Source: Myrica gale (lineage: Eukaryota; Streptophyta; Magnoliopsida; Fagales; Myricaceae). From it: 64,000 nucleotides of DNA. Made by a program: the position numbers and the translations under genes. The notes under the pieces are model-generated. The model was not told the DNA's origin. It was given only the letters and a program-made list of their open reading frames with translations, and did not search any database. This document shows positions 9,640 to 20,399 of the stretch, in pieces. Each line of letters begins with the position of its first letter. The stretch's first letter is position 1. The stretch lies in the NCBI GenBank assembly GCA_963930655.1, contig OZ005609.1:10894501-10958500 (forward strand). The letters are read 5' to 3'.

Positions 9640-10985
9640 ATGCATTCTCTAGTTTTGATTTTTGTTGGTGTTGATTCTTCGAGAGTTTTACTAAATCGCG
9701 TTTGTTGTTGTCTTTTCTCTTCATTTCTTTGGGGTGGAGTGCAAAGATTTGTGCATAGCTAAAACTCACTTGAATGAGTTGACGCGCAGAAATTCATACA
9801 CGTAGGCCCAATTGTTTTTGGTTCACTTTTTCATATATTTATTCAAAATGGTAGTGTTAGGGCTTCAATGAGTTCATCCTGTTCAGATTACATATGGAGG
9901 CATGATTGGGCTGAATGATGGAAGCAGATATGCCATGGTTTCCATGTTGAATAGAAATTAGACTGTTCTGTTTAGATTCAATAAGATGAGTGCCCTTTTC
10001 TTACTTTTAAGTTTTTTAAAAAGAGTGATTTTTATGCCCTAATAAATGCAAATGAGCTCATTTTGACCTTTGCTTTATTAAAGTTACTCGTGATATCCCC
10101 ATCTGTTCTCAAATATTGCTATAGTACTACCATTTGCTCTAGTTTGGTTAGAGTGTGCAATTCTTCTTTTGCAATGCGGTCTGATAGTTCATTGGATGGT
10201 TATGATAGTTGTGTATTTGGGGAGCTGTACTGTGATGCATTGTGGATTTTGGACTGCGTGATGCACTTGGCAATTCTATCAATTTCTATTCACAAAATGT
10301 AACTCTGTCTTTTCTTAACTTGGTCTACACATTTCATCAAGAATTCATCTTTCAGGGGTAATGATAAAACTGAGAAATGAAGGTGTTTGCTTGGTCAGTT
10401 GCTGTTAAGTAGTTCAGAACGTGCATGGTAATTCTCATTAGTCCTATTATTTGGTCTGGCATCATTCTTTGTTCTGATTCACTGAGAACAAGCTCATCCA
10501 CAATAAAAGATGTAGGAAACACATACTTCAGCACTACTATTTCACATCTTATATCAAAGGTAAACTATATTCTCATCTTGAAAAAAAAACAAAATCTTAA
10601 AAGTAACATGCTCTCAAGAAGTTAAAACAAGAAAAGAATTCCATCTACATTTTGTTAAAACAAGAAGAGAACAGCCATTACAGGGTTGATCGGCTCCAGA
10701 TATTTCATGTATGGCTCCAGATATTTTGTAATATGTGGTGTGCTAATGGTGCTGCATTTTGCCGTTCATGTACATTTTCCTTTTATGTTTGTTTTTGCTT
10801 TGCAGCTGACTTTTTTGTCTCTCTTTTGATTCTGGTTTTTCTATCCTGTCAGATCTCTAACTTTTGCTCTGGACGAGAGGACAGGTTGGTACTTGGTTAT
10901 TCATGGGTTGATATGTTATATGGCTCATCACTCGTGCTTTTGACTGATTCTTTTTGTTTTTCCTTTGATGCTTGGGTTCCCACAG
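9640..10985. other. Non-coding spacer before the XTH fragment
   Basis: No protein family is recognised. The text is of ordinary intron-like composition, with T-rich runs near 10590-10870. The part next to 10986 ends in a plausible splice acceptor (cccacag). It may be the first intron of the captured XTH gene copied with the exon. Confidence 0.35.
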
Positions 10986-11471
10986 GGTCAGGATTTGTTT
11001 CTCAGGACCTTTACCTTCACGGGTTCTTTAGTGCTTTAATTAAGTTGCCTGCGGATTACACTGCTGGTGTCGTGGTTGCGTTTTATGTGAGTAATCCATT
11101 CAATTAAGTTGCCTGCGGATTACACTGCTAGATGTTCTTTTGTTAATAATTTTTCTTTTGCTAATTGTTTTGAAAGTCTGCACCATGAGATAGAACGAAT
11201 TTTCTGTTTAGAACTCTATCCAAGATTGTTGTAACAGGTTAGATACGGAATTTTGGTCAACCCGTCAAGTTTGTATTTTGCAGATGTCAAATGGTGATAT
11301 GTTTGAGAAGAACCACGATGAAATCGATTTTGAGTTCTTGGGTAATATAAGAGGCAAGGAGTGGAGGATTCAGACCAACGTTTATGGAAACGGAAGCACC
11401 AGAGAAGAGAGATACAATCTTTGGTTTGATCCTTCTGAAGAGTTCCATCAGTACAGCATTCTTTGGACTGA
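10986..11471 (+). pseudogene. XTH (GH16) fragment, two exons with intron
   Basis: Two exons of a xyloglucan endotransglucosylase/hydrolase are seen. Exon 10986-11086 reads [20 protein letters not shown] and [13 protein letters not shown] and ends at a GT donor. Exon 11284-11471 reads [20 protein letters not shown], with the GH16 catalytic motif [10 protein letters not shown], then [20 protein letters not shown] and WTD. The combination matches group III (XTH27/28-like) enzymes that remodel cell-wall xyloglucan. The N-terminal exon with the signal peptide and the whole C-terminal half are absent: after WTD the sequence no longer matches and reaches a stop at 11500-11502. The retained intron shows DNA-level capture. 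A 27-bp stretch of the first exon is repeated inside the intron (11102-11129). Confidence 0.82.
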
Positions 11472-12980
11472 TATCATGCCCTTATTGACTGATGTAATTT
11501 AGTTGCTGGAAACTGTTGATCACAGTTTGACATTTAGGACAAAATTATGAAGTTATGTTGTTCTAGTACTTTTGATCACAGTTTGACATTTTTTTGGTTT
11601 CAAAAAACTTTAGATTAAGCTTGTCCAATTTCAGAATGTATAATGAAAAAAATTTACCCCATTTGCGCAAAAAAGCATGAAACAGGAGGTCCAGAAGGAT
11701 GCAAAGAGATGACTAATAAAAGAGTCACACTCAGCAGAATCACCGTTAACTAATTATCAAGCCGCAATACTTACTCCTAGGTAGCTAGTACTAAGTACTG
11801 ACTTCAGTTCGCCCGTTCTACATGTGTTGCTGCATACAAGCTACAGGCATATATTATATATTCCTTTGTCGAGCTTATATAAACTCTGCCCGTATTTTGT
11901 TTGGAAGGGGGCCAAAGAAATTATGCCTTGATCCCCCTCCTGTTTGAGCTTCCGATTGTGACACAGAAATTAAGACTTGAAAAAAAATACCCCATCCTCC
12001 TATACCGAAATATAGAGATATACAAATGTCACATCTGATTTGCCAACAATGTACTAGGAAGATATAAATTAGTGCAGCAGTTCAACAATTGCCACATTTG
12101 CATCTGCAATAATGTAATTTCCAAAACATCTTCCAAAAGATATAGACCAATCAACCCTCAGTTGTAATGTCTTGCAAAGTCCAATGACATCTAATGAAGC
12201 AAAGTCCAATGGCATCAAAAGATATATGAATCACGGACTTCCTTGGGCATCTGGTTCCACTGCAACAAAAGGTTTCGAAGGACATCTTTCAGTTGGTCTC
12301 ATTGTAATAAGCATTGAAAACAAGAGTATCCCCAGTATCATTGCCTACAGACACTGTGAAATCTCAGATGTTGAATGGTCAAAGAATATAACAAGAGTAT
12401 CCCCAGCACCATTATTAATAAATATGAAGCTACTTAACCCTGTAGAATGGTCATTTGCCACCATATGGTTTCAAAGTATCACTTGACCCTGTAGAATGGT
12501 CATTTGCCACTCTTGTTAGATACAAAATTAGAGAGATTCGATTTCTAAGTCACAACATACAAATTCAATGTACTTTAAAATTTGTCAGTATAATACAATA
12601 AGTTTCAGCTTCTGTCCATCTGCTTAGCAAAAAAAAAAAGCTTATGTTCATCATTCTAAAGGCCTTCAAATTTCTTGAGTACTATTATCTCTCTCCTCTT
12701 TGCTCTAGTGTCAGCCCACCCTTCCCGCAGGTAGGACAACTCTTCAGCCCTAACCATGTGCTGCATCAGCAACTATTCGAAGTCTTTCTTCCCAACTCAA
12801 GACATTTGGGTTCTTACCTACATCCATACATTCCGTTTCAGACTACAGCCCTATAAAGTAACAATTGGAATACAAACGAAATCCTTACAGAAATTTTCCA
12901 ATCCGCCCGATTCCAACAACCAACAAGGCAGAAGAAAAAAAACAAATTACACAAAAAAAATAGCACTCACGAAATCCACA
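11472..12980. other. Spacer without recognised genes
   Basis: Nothing is identifiable by eye. 'ctgtagaatggtcatttgcc' occurs twice about 47 bp apart (about 12440 and 12488), and 'aacaagagtatccccag' occurs twice near 12318 and 12390, so there are small local duplications. The short open frames here have no family signature. Confidence 0.35.
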
Positions 12981-12990
12981 TTTAACAAAC

Positions 12991-13047
12991 CTTGAAGAGA
13001 ACGAAGAAAGGCACTGCAGAAACCGAATAAGCCTCGGATATCTCAGG
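12991..13047 (-). pseudogene. Monothiol glutaredoxin S17 fragment, antisense
   Basis: On the minus strand 13047-12991 reads PEISEAYSVSAVPFFVLFK followed by a GT donor. It matches the thioredoxin-like N-terminal domain of the multi-domain glutaredoxin GRXS17, where 'HPEISEAYSVAAVPYFVFFK' precedes an exon end. Only this 19-residue exon tail remains. The upstream sequence (13048-13080) does not match the family and joins the inverted-repeat segment. A weaker inverted trace is at about 9573-9640. Confidence 0.6.
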
Positions 13048-13080
13048 CAGATGCTCGAAATTTGGGGGAAAACCTCGAGT

Positions 13081-13324
13081 CTTCCGGAGGAGTCGAAGGC
13101 TAGGGCGAGAGAAGCTCGAAAATTGGGGGAAAAGCTCGAATGAGGGGGAGCGCGGATCGTTCAGCATTTTGGGGGAGCCGGGTTGCGGGTCAACAATCGG
13201 GTGATACTTCGTTAATGCGCTGGCGAGCTCCTCTCCGTCCGATCTTAACCGAACAATCCCCACCGTGTAATCACACCACTCACACGAACTGAAACTCACA
13301 CAATAACCCTGGCCCTCCTCGATC
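13081..13324 (-). repeat. Right copy of the long inverted repeat around the XTH fragment
   Basis: It is the inverted partner of 9294-9572. On the minus strand an open frame crosses it (GQGYCVSFSSCEWCDYTVGI), but the left copy does not keep that frame and I know no family with it. It may be a gene's 5' leader and not protein-coding. Confidence 0.72.
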
Positions 13325-13579
13325 AGCTTCGCTCTATTTTTCCTGACATGGAACTGCACACAACCACCAATTCTCTCTCTCTCTCATCACATATTATGTA
13401 TATGTGGAGAGCTTTAAAAAATGACGTTGATGGTTGCTAATAATTGTTCTCTGTTTGGTTTATGAAGAAAAGGTTCGTTGATGAATTTAAAGTTTTGCAA
13501 TTTATTTTGGTTATTTTTTCTGGATTCAACTTGAGTTGCCTCTGAATTCATGTTGTCATCAAACTTTTAATTAGAATAC

Positions 13580-13687
13580 TAAGGATGAATTCTTGGCTTT
13601 ACTTAAACCGTATGATGTTTTGCTTCGAGAAGGAATCCTTCCTTCGAGGGAGCAAGATGTATTGCTTTACATGCTTCAAGCAGAATA
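13580..13687 (+). pseudogene. Unrecognised exon-like piece
   Basis: After an acceptor-like 'ttttaattag' the frame reads NTKDEFLALLKPYDVLLREG then ILPSREQDVLLYMLQAE before a stop. The amphipathic, leucine-rich text looks like a real exon and not chance, but I do not recognise the family. It stands about 60 bp left of the copia insertion and may belong to the same capture mosaic as 9165-13324. Confidence 0.35.
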
Positions 13688-13742
13688 ACTATGGTCAGAA
13701 TTCTCCTCCAACAGTTTTCTTGTATATTTCGAGCTTAGGGTT

Positions 13743-13950
13743 TGAGAATGTTGTATGAAACCACCACACCTTGAACGTGGGTGAGTATTCTCCATTTATA
13801 ACTGCAGAATTTAATTACATATAAATTACACCTCAATTAGAGGATAAAAGAATGGAAACTAATCTCCTAAAATCAAGGTAATGATCTTCAATTAAGGGTC
13901 AATAGATTTTTATATGGGAAGCCTTAGATGTAGGCATATGATCCTCAACA
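13743..13950 (-). repeat. 3' LTR of the copia element
   Basis: It lies at the left because the element is reversed. The adjoining ccccccacaa at 13951-13960 is the polypurine tract read on the minus strand. Confidence 0.95.
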
Positions 13951-16900
13951 CCCCCCACAAGCTGAGCGTCGGATTAGAAAGAACGTGAAGCTTGGTCCGA
14001 AAAAACTCAAAAAGAGGTCGAGGAATACTTTTGGTGAAGATGTCAGCAACTTGGAGATGAGATGGCACATATTGCGTGTGGAGTTTGCCAGCGATAACAA
14101 GTTCACGAAGAAAATGATAGTCTAATTCAACATGCTTGGCTCGCTTGTGAGAAACCGGATTGGAGCTCAAAAGGATTGCACTTTTGTTGTCACATAAGAG
14201 AAGAGGTCGTTGTGGAATGGAAATATGAAGGTCATGAAGAAGATGTGTAAGCCAAAGAAGTTCAGCAGCAGTATTGGCAAGAGCACGATACTCGGATTCA
14301 CAACTGGAACGAGAGACAGTAGGTTGCTTCTTAGCACTCCAAGAGACCAAATTATCACCAAGATAAATAGAATAGCCAGAAGTAGAGCGACTAGTGTCTG
14401 GACAACCAGCCCAGTCAGCATCAGAGTAAGCAACAAGAGCACCAGGAGTCGCAGAGCGGCGAAAGAAAAGACCAGGGTGCCCTTGACATAGCGGAGAATA
14501 CGCTTAACAGCAAGAAAATGACCCTCATTTGGAGCATGCAGAAATTGACTAACAGAGTTGACAGCATGAGCAATGTTCGGGCGCGTGATGGTCAAGTATT
14601 GAAGTGCACCAACAAGAGACCTGTAAAGAGTAGGATTTGAAAACAGAGGGCCATAGCAGACAAGTGTTGGGAGACAACCATGAGAGTGTGAACAGGTTTG
14701 ATGTCAAGTAACTGAGCACGAGTAAGAACATCCCGTGCATATTTCAGTTGACTGAGAAAAAGACCATCTACAGTTGGCGATGCTTTAAGACCAAGAAAGT
14801 AATTAAGAGAACCCAAATCTTTGGTGGTGAACTCAGAATTGAGTTTGCAAGTAAAGTTGTCAAGAAGAGATGAGTTGTTGTTAGTAACAATAATGTCATC
14901 AACATAAAGAAGCAAATAGATAATGTCAGAGTGCTTATGAAAAACAAAGAGAAAGGTGTCAGCACGACTGCAAGAGAAGCCAAGTTGAATGAGAAAGGAG
15001 CTGAAGCGCTGGAACCAGGCACGAGGAGCTTGCTTAAGGCCATAGAGAGCCTTCTTCAACAAACAGACATGATTAGGGAAGCGAGGATCAATGTACCTAG
15101 GGGGCTGTTCCATATAAACATTTTCAGTCAAAGTACCACTGAGGAACGCATTCTTGACGTCAAGTTGACGAAGAGGCCAGTTGTGGGTAACAGCAAGAGA
15201 AAGCACAACACGGACAGTAGTGGCCTTGATAACGGGACTAAAGGTGTCGGTGTAGTCAAGACCAGGTACCTGAGTATAGCCTTTGGCAACAAGTCGAGCT
15301 TTGAGGCGCTCAATGGACCCATCAGGGAGATATTTGGTTCGAAACACCCATTTGGAACCCACAATGTTGGTGTGTACTGGCCGAGGAACCAAAATTCATC
15401 TGCAATTGTTTTTCAAGGCCTGAACTTCTTCATCCATGGCGGCAAGCCAAGCAGGATTCTTAGCAGCTGATTTGAATCCTTTAGGTTCAGTGGAGGCTAG
15501 AAGAGTAGAGAGAAGTCCAGTGGAGCCCAAGACACCAAGATTCGCTGGATGACGAGTCTTGAAAATACTAGCTTTAGCTCGTGTGACCATAGGGTGAGAG
15601 CCGAGCGAGGGGGCAGGAGCAGGAACAGGAGGAGAGATTCGTGCCTCAACAGGAGGTGAGCTTGATGGTAATGAAGAGGGACCTGCAAGGGAAGTAGTAT
15701 CCTGCAAGGACTCATCCATTGAATCAGTACAAATAGCACAAGGATCGGATTGAGTAATATGTGGAGAAGATGGTGCAGGGGATGGGTTAGGAGGGTAAGT
15801 ATGTAAGGGACCAGGTTCCAGAAAATTGGAAAAGTGTAGGGAAGAGAGGGGTTGAGCCGGAGAGGAATCGAGAAAAGGGAAATGGTGTTCATCAAATTGT
15901 GCATGGCGGGTGATATAAAGGCGACAGGTGATGGGGTCAAAGCAACGAAACCCTTTATAAGATGGGTTGTAACCCAAAAAAAAGCAGGGAATGCTGCGTG
16001 GGGAAAATTTGGTAGGCATATAATCACGTAAACAGGGATAAACACGACAACCAAAGGGATGAAAATTTTCATAATTTGGAGAAGAACCATACAAAAGCTC
16101 AAAAGGGGACTTACCGCCAAGAAGAGGTGTGGGCAGGCGATTGATGATCTAAGCTGCAGTGCTGAAGGCGTCAACCCAAAAACGAGGAGAAAGGTGAGAA
16201 TGGAAAAGAAGGGCTAGACCAGTTTCGGTTACATGGCGGTGTTTGCGTTCAGCGCAACCGTTCTGGGCAGGTGTATAGGGGCAGGAAAGCTGATGGTGAA
16301 TGCCGGAAGTACGAAGATGAGCCTGAAACCAAGTGCTAGTGAACTCACCTCCGCCATCACTTTGAAAAAATTTTATACGAGCAGAATATTGATTTTCTAC
16401 AAACTTTTGGAAATTAGTGAAAACAACATAAAAATCAGATTTGAATTTCAAAGGGTAGAGCCAAGTGAACCGTGAGTAATCATCAATGAAGATAACATAG
16501 TATGTAAAACCCGAATTTGATTTGACCGGAGAAGGACCCCATATGTCGCAATGAATAAGATCTAAGACATGTGAAGATCTATGTTCATTTTGTGAATAGG
16601 GTAAACGATGATTTTTTGCAAGTTGACATGTACTACAAAGTGTGGGAGAGGGCAATAAAGATGTAAGATGAAGATGTCCTTGTTTATTTAAATATGAAAT
16701 AATAGAGTGATTTACATGTCCAAGGCGAGCATGCCATAAATCATAGGAAGCGTGTAAAGACTTATTTTTAAGGACAGAAATAAGAGCAGGGGTGCCACGC
16801 TCCAACACGTATAAGCCGCCATCACGCTTGCCAGGTTGCCACCACTCTCCCTGTGTGACGGTTCTGAATAGAGAAAAATTTTTTAATAAAGGTAACGAAT

Positions 16901-18097
16901 AAGGGAAAATCGGAAGTTAATTTACTAATGGAAAGAAGATTTTTAGTGAGACGGGGAACAACCAAAACGTCCAGTAAATGAATATTTGGGTTGGGAGAAA
17001 CTGTACCAGTATGAGTGATGGGTAAAGAAGCACCATTACCCACAATTACAGAATCCTTACCAGTGTACTGAGTGGGCTGACCCAAAAGAGATGGGTCTGT
17101 AGCCATGTGGGCCGAAGCTCCAGTGTCCACATACCAATCAGGGACTGCTGATTCCTTGAGAGAACAGGAGCTTGCAAATGCTTCAGCAAGATGGTCGTTA
17201 TTATCATGTCGGGTATACCTCTGGTTGCACCGATCAGCATAGTGGCCATCTAGACGGCAGATCTGGCAGCGGGGAGGACGGCGACCTGGACCAGAGAAGG
17301 AACGGCCACGATTTGCAGAGGAGGTGCGGCCATGACCACGGCCCTGGGAGTTCAGACCACGATGTGCAGAAGATCGACCAGAGGCATGGGTAGCGGCAGT
17401 AAACACAGCAGCAGCAGGAGCAGAGGGTTCAAGGGATTTTTGAAAGAGTTCAAAACTCTCAGCCTTGGAAACCAGATCGGCAAAGCAAGGAAGAGGAGTG
17501 AGCGCCATTTGTGCAGTGGAAAAACTTGAGAAATCGGTGCCAAGACCACGGAGAAACCAGTGGATTTTGTCGGTGTCATCAACCGGCCGTCCAATCGCAT
17601 GGAGTTGATCGCAGAGAGCCTTGAAGGTACGGGAATAGTCAGCGACAGACCTTGTACCGCGTTTCATCAGTTGAAGTTCATCTTTAAGATGAATTTCTCT
17701 AGCTTTCGATTGGTTGTTGAAGGTGTTTTCCAAAGTAAGCCATACCTCCTGTGTTGTAGTAAGACCAACAACCTCTGTCATGGCTTCTTCAGTGAGAGAG
17801 GAACGAATGAGGCAGAGGATTTTCTGATCAGCAGTTTTCCACGCCAAGTGTTTGTCACTGGGTGTCTGAGAAGTGTCTGAATCAAACTGAGGCGGAGGAA
17901 CAATGGTGCCATCGACATAACCAAGAAAGTTTTGGCTCTCAAGAAGAGGCAGCAGTTGGCTCTTCCACAGGAGATATTTGGTGGGGGAAAGCTTGATTGT
18001 GACCATGTGTATTAAAGTAGCAAAAGGGAGAAGGTTGGAGGAGGGTTCGGTGGCCATGGGAAGAAAAGGATCAAAGAGAGGTTGTTAAACCGTGAGT

Positions 18098-18110
18098 GGC
18101 TCCGATACCA
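18098..18110 (-). other. Primer-binding site of the copia element
   Basis: On the minus strand it reads TGGTATCGGAGCC directly after the 5' LTR, the usual copia complement to the 3' end of initiator tRNA-Met. Confidence 0.88.
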
Positions 18111-18318
18111 TGAGAATGTTGTATGAAACCACCACACCTTGAACGTGGGTGAGTATTCTCCATTTATAACTGCAGAATTTAATTACATATAAATTACACC
18201 TCAATTAGAGGATAAAAGAATGGAAACTAATCTCCTAAAATCAAGGTAATGATCTTCAATCAAGGGTCAATAGATTTATATATGGGAAGCCTTAGATGTA
18301 GGCTTATGATTCTCAACA
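18111..18318 (-). repeat. 5' LTR of the copia element
   Basis: It differs from the left LTR at four positions near its right end and is followed by the GGGTT target duplication. Confidence 0.95.
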
Positions 18319-20100
18319 GGGTTTGTCGATAGGTTGAAATGATTTGGGAATTTTAGGGTTTCGGATGTGACTATGCAGATTATGGGCTTTCAAGGTTTTT
18401 TTAAAAAAAATTGCCAATTCTTTACGACACACTGATGAGCGGGAAACTGGACACAAACAAAAGACGTAGACAACCCGCCGACCTTCAAAGACCATAAAGA
18501 AAAAAAATTTGGGGCATGTTCGTTTCCTAGATAATTGAAGAATTCGAATCCAACACTTTGCCCTAGAGATACGTTTAAAATCGAACATGTTTAAAATCAA
18601 GATACAAGAAATACGTTTCCAACTTTGCCCTAGAGAAAATGATGACAAATTATCAATGTATCCTCATATAATACGTTAACGGCAGAAAGCTGGAAGGGTA
18701 AAATGGGTTTGTGCAAAACATGTGGGCCCCACATGTTCAGTGAATTAAATTAAAAAAAAAAGAACAAGAATGGACAGAATTGCCCTGATGATTAGGAATG
18801 CTCTAAGGTTAGTTGAGGGTGATTTGGTTGAGGGCAATATAGTCATATACTCTGACCATTTAATATACCGCCACAACTTTTCCCCCTGCACTGCAGCTTG
18901 TCAGGCATCAATCACCTTTTGTTTTGCGTTCTTCTTCTCTTCTTTTGTTTTTGTTTTTTTTTATGTTTTTTAGTCGTTTGTATTTTTCTTCTCTTTTTTT
19001 TTATTTTTTTTGTTTACCGTATTTGACGTTTGTCTTTTTCTGCTTTTTTTAATACTTTCAAATATGTATATTTTAATAAAAAAATTTGAAATTATAATAA
19101 ATATTATAAATAAACAATATATTTTTACCTTTTATCTTCTTCACTCATCCCAATAAAAATAATCTCAAACAACAACCTTAAAAATCATCATTACCTTTTT
19201 TTTACACTTGAACAACTTCTACACAAACACCAGTATAACTCCAACATCACCTAAAAATTCACAAAATACTTCAAATCCTAAAAAAATCTTCAAAACGAAG
19301 ATAACCTTGGTGAAGTGGCAAATGAAGTGAAAAGGTAAAAATAGGTCAAATGGCAATACATGTAAAATAAAGGAATGAAAAACAAAAGACATGCAAAGAA
19401 CAGGGAAGACATGCAGAAGAAAATAAATAGCTGGTTTAGAGCTCCTAGCCGACCAACAACTTTCAGCCCATCTCTAAGTTTCTCCAACCCACTTCCATTC
19501 AATGCCACCATTATCTTTTATTTCCATGTTTTACCTTTTCATCTATGTGTATTTTAAATTTCTTAGTTTATTTTTCAGATTTTAGGTTAGGTTATGTTTC
19601 TTTTTAGCTTCTCTTGCCCTTGTAGTACGTTAATTTGAAAATCTTGCATTTAGATTTCGATTTCTTCTTAAATCTTAAAACCTTCAAATTCCAATTTGAG
19701 ACTTTTGTTTCTAGCTTGGTATTTGCTTAATTCTCTCTTATTCTAGCTTCTATATCGTGTGCATGTTACAATGCCCATGAATTAATTTCGAGAATTTTGC
19801 GATTTGAATGAAAATTATGAACACTAGAATCTTGATTTGAGGCTTTTCAATTTTCAGCTCTTATATTGTAAATTGTTAGTTATTTAGATCTTATTTTCAT
19901 TGCATCTTAGCTTGTAAGTTTGTTCTTTAAATATTAGTTTTGAGTTAAATTAGTAGACGATTAGATTGGCTTTGCTTGAGAAAATTTGTAGTTGATTAGG
20001 TTGAGATTGCTTGTTGTTTAGTTCTTAATTAGTTTTGTTAATCCATTTTTGTGTTGACATTATTCCGTGTCAAAATATGTCGTGATCAAGTTGTAATTTT
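18319..20100. other. AT-rich spacer
   Basis: No gene is recognised. 18319-18660 is ordinary single-copy-looking text. 18920-19130 is T-rich. 19370-20090 contains many 'tagattt/ttagtt' words with no coding trace. The right end merges into the LTR-type debris beginning about 20090. Confidence 0.35.
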
Positions 20101-20139
20101 GGTCCCCACATTTGTTCGAGTTAAAGTTGATGGTCTGTC

Positions 20140-20350
20140 CAAAATCTTCATCACGTCCAACCAGCGTTCAACAAGCGCTCGAGCGCCCTTGTAAAAATTC
20201 ATAGAGAGTTATCACGTTCAACTAGCATTCAACAAGCGCTCGAGCGCCCTTAGAAAAATTCATACAGAGTCATAGCGTTCAACAAGCGCTCGAGCGCCCA
20301 ATTATAATTTCAAATAGAAATATAGCGTTTGACGAGCGTGCGACCCGCGC
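20140..20350. repeat. Short tandem array, about 60-bp unit
   Basis: The block caacaagcgctcgagcgccc occurs three times at intervals of about 60 bp (near 20168, 20231 and 20279) with a decayed fourth copy (cgacccgcgctcaagcga). Each is preceded by 'agcgttcaa' and the first two are followed by 'aaaaattcatagagag'. Units carry the palindrome GCGCTCGAGCGC. It probably lies inside an LTR. Confidence 0.75.
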
Positions 20351-20399
20351 TCAAGCGACTTCCAGCGAATTTCAAAATTTACTAAATTTGTGGATTTTC

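Larger units (their letters stand above)
13743..18318 (-). mobile_element. Ty1/copia LTR retrotransposon, nearly complete
   Basis: A 4576-bp copia element on the minus strand. The two 208-bp LTRs (13743-13950 and 18111-18318) begin TG and end CA, differ at 4 positions by my count (about 98 percent identity), and are flanked by the 5-bp duplication GGGTT (13738-13742 and 18319-18323). A primer-binding site for initiator tRNA-Met and a polypurine tract are in place. Parts in reading order: gag with a CCHC knuckle (CQICRLDGHYADRC), protease (WYVDTGASAHM), integrase (HARLGHVNH and the FQSDGGGEF region), reverse transcriptase ([18 protein letters not shown]) and RNase H (SRSSCESEYRALA). Short LTRs and small size suggest the Ale/Retrofit lineage. 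The coding region carries a handful of breaks (about four), so it is a fossil, though a young one: roughly one to a few million years at usual plant rates. Confidence 0.95.

Noticed and set aside
9144-9769. Overlapping open frames on both strands around the CUE piece as genes
   Set aside because: Only the MSAAVCGS frame has a family signature. The others arise from GC-rich leader text and GAA/TTC runs.
12982-13359. 125-residue minus-strand open frame as a real gene
   Set aside because: Only the last 19 residues match a family (GRXS17). The rest lies in the inverted-repeat segment, whose other copy does not keep the frame.
14931-15470. 179-residue plus-strand open frame inside the copia element
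   Set aside because: It is antisense to the integrase/reverse-transcriptase region and has no family resemblance.
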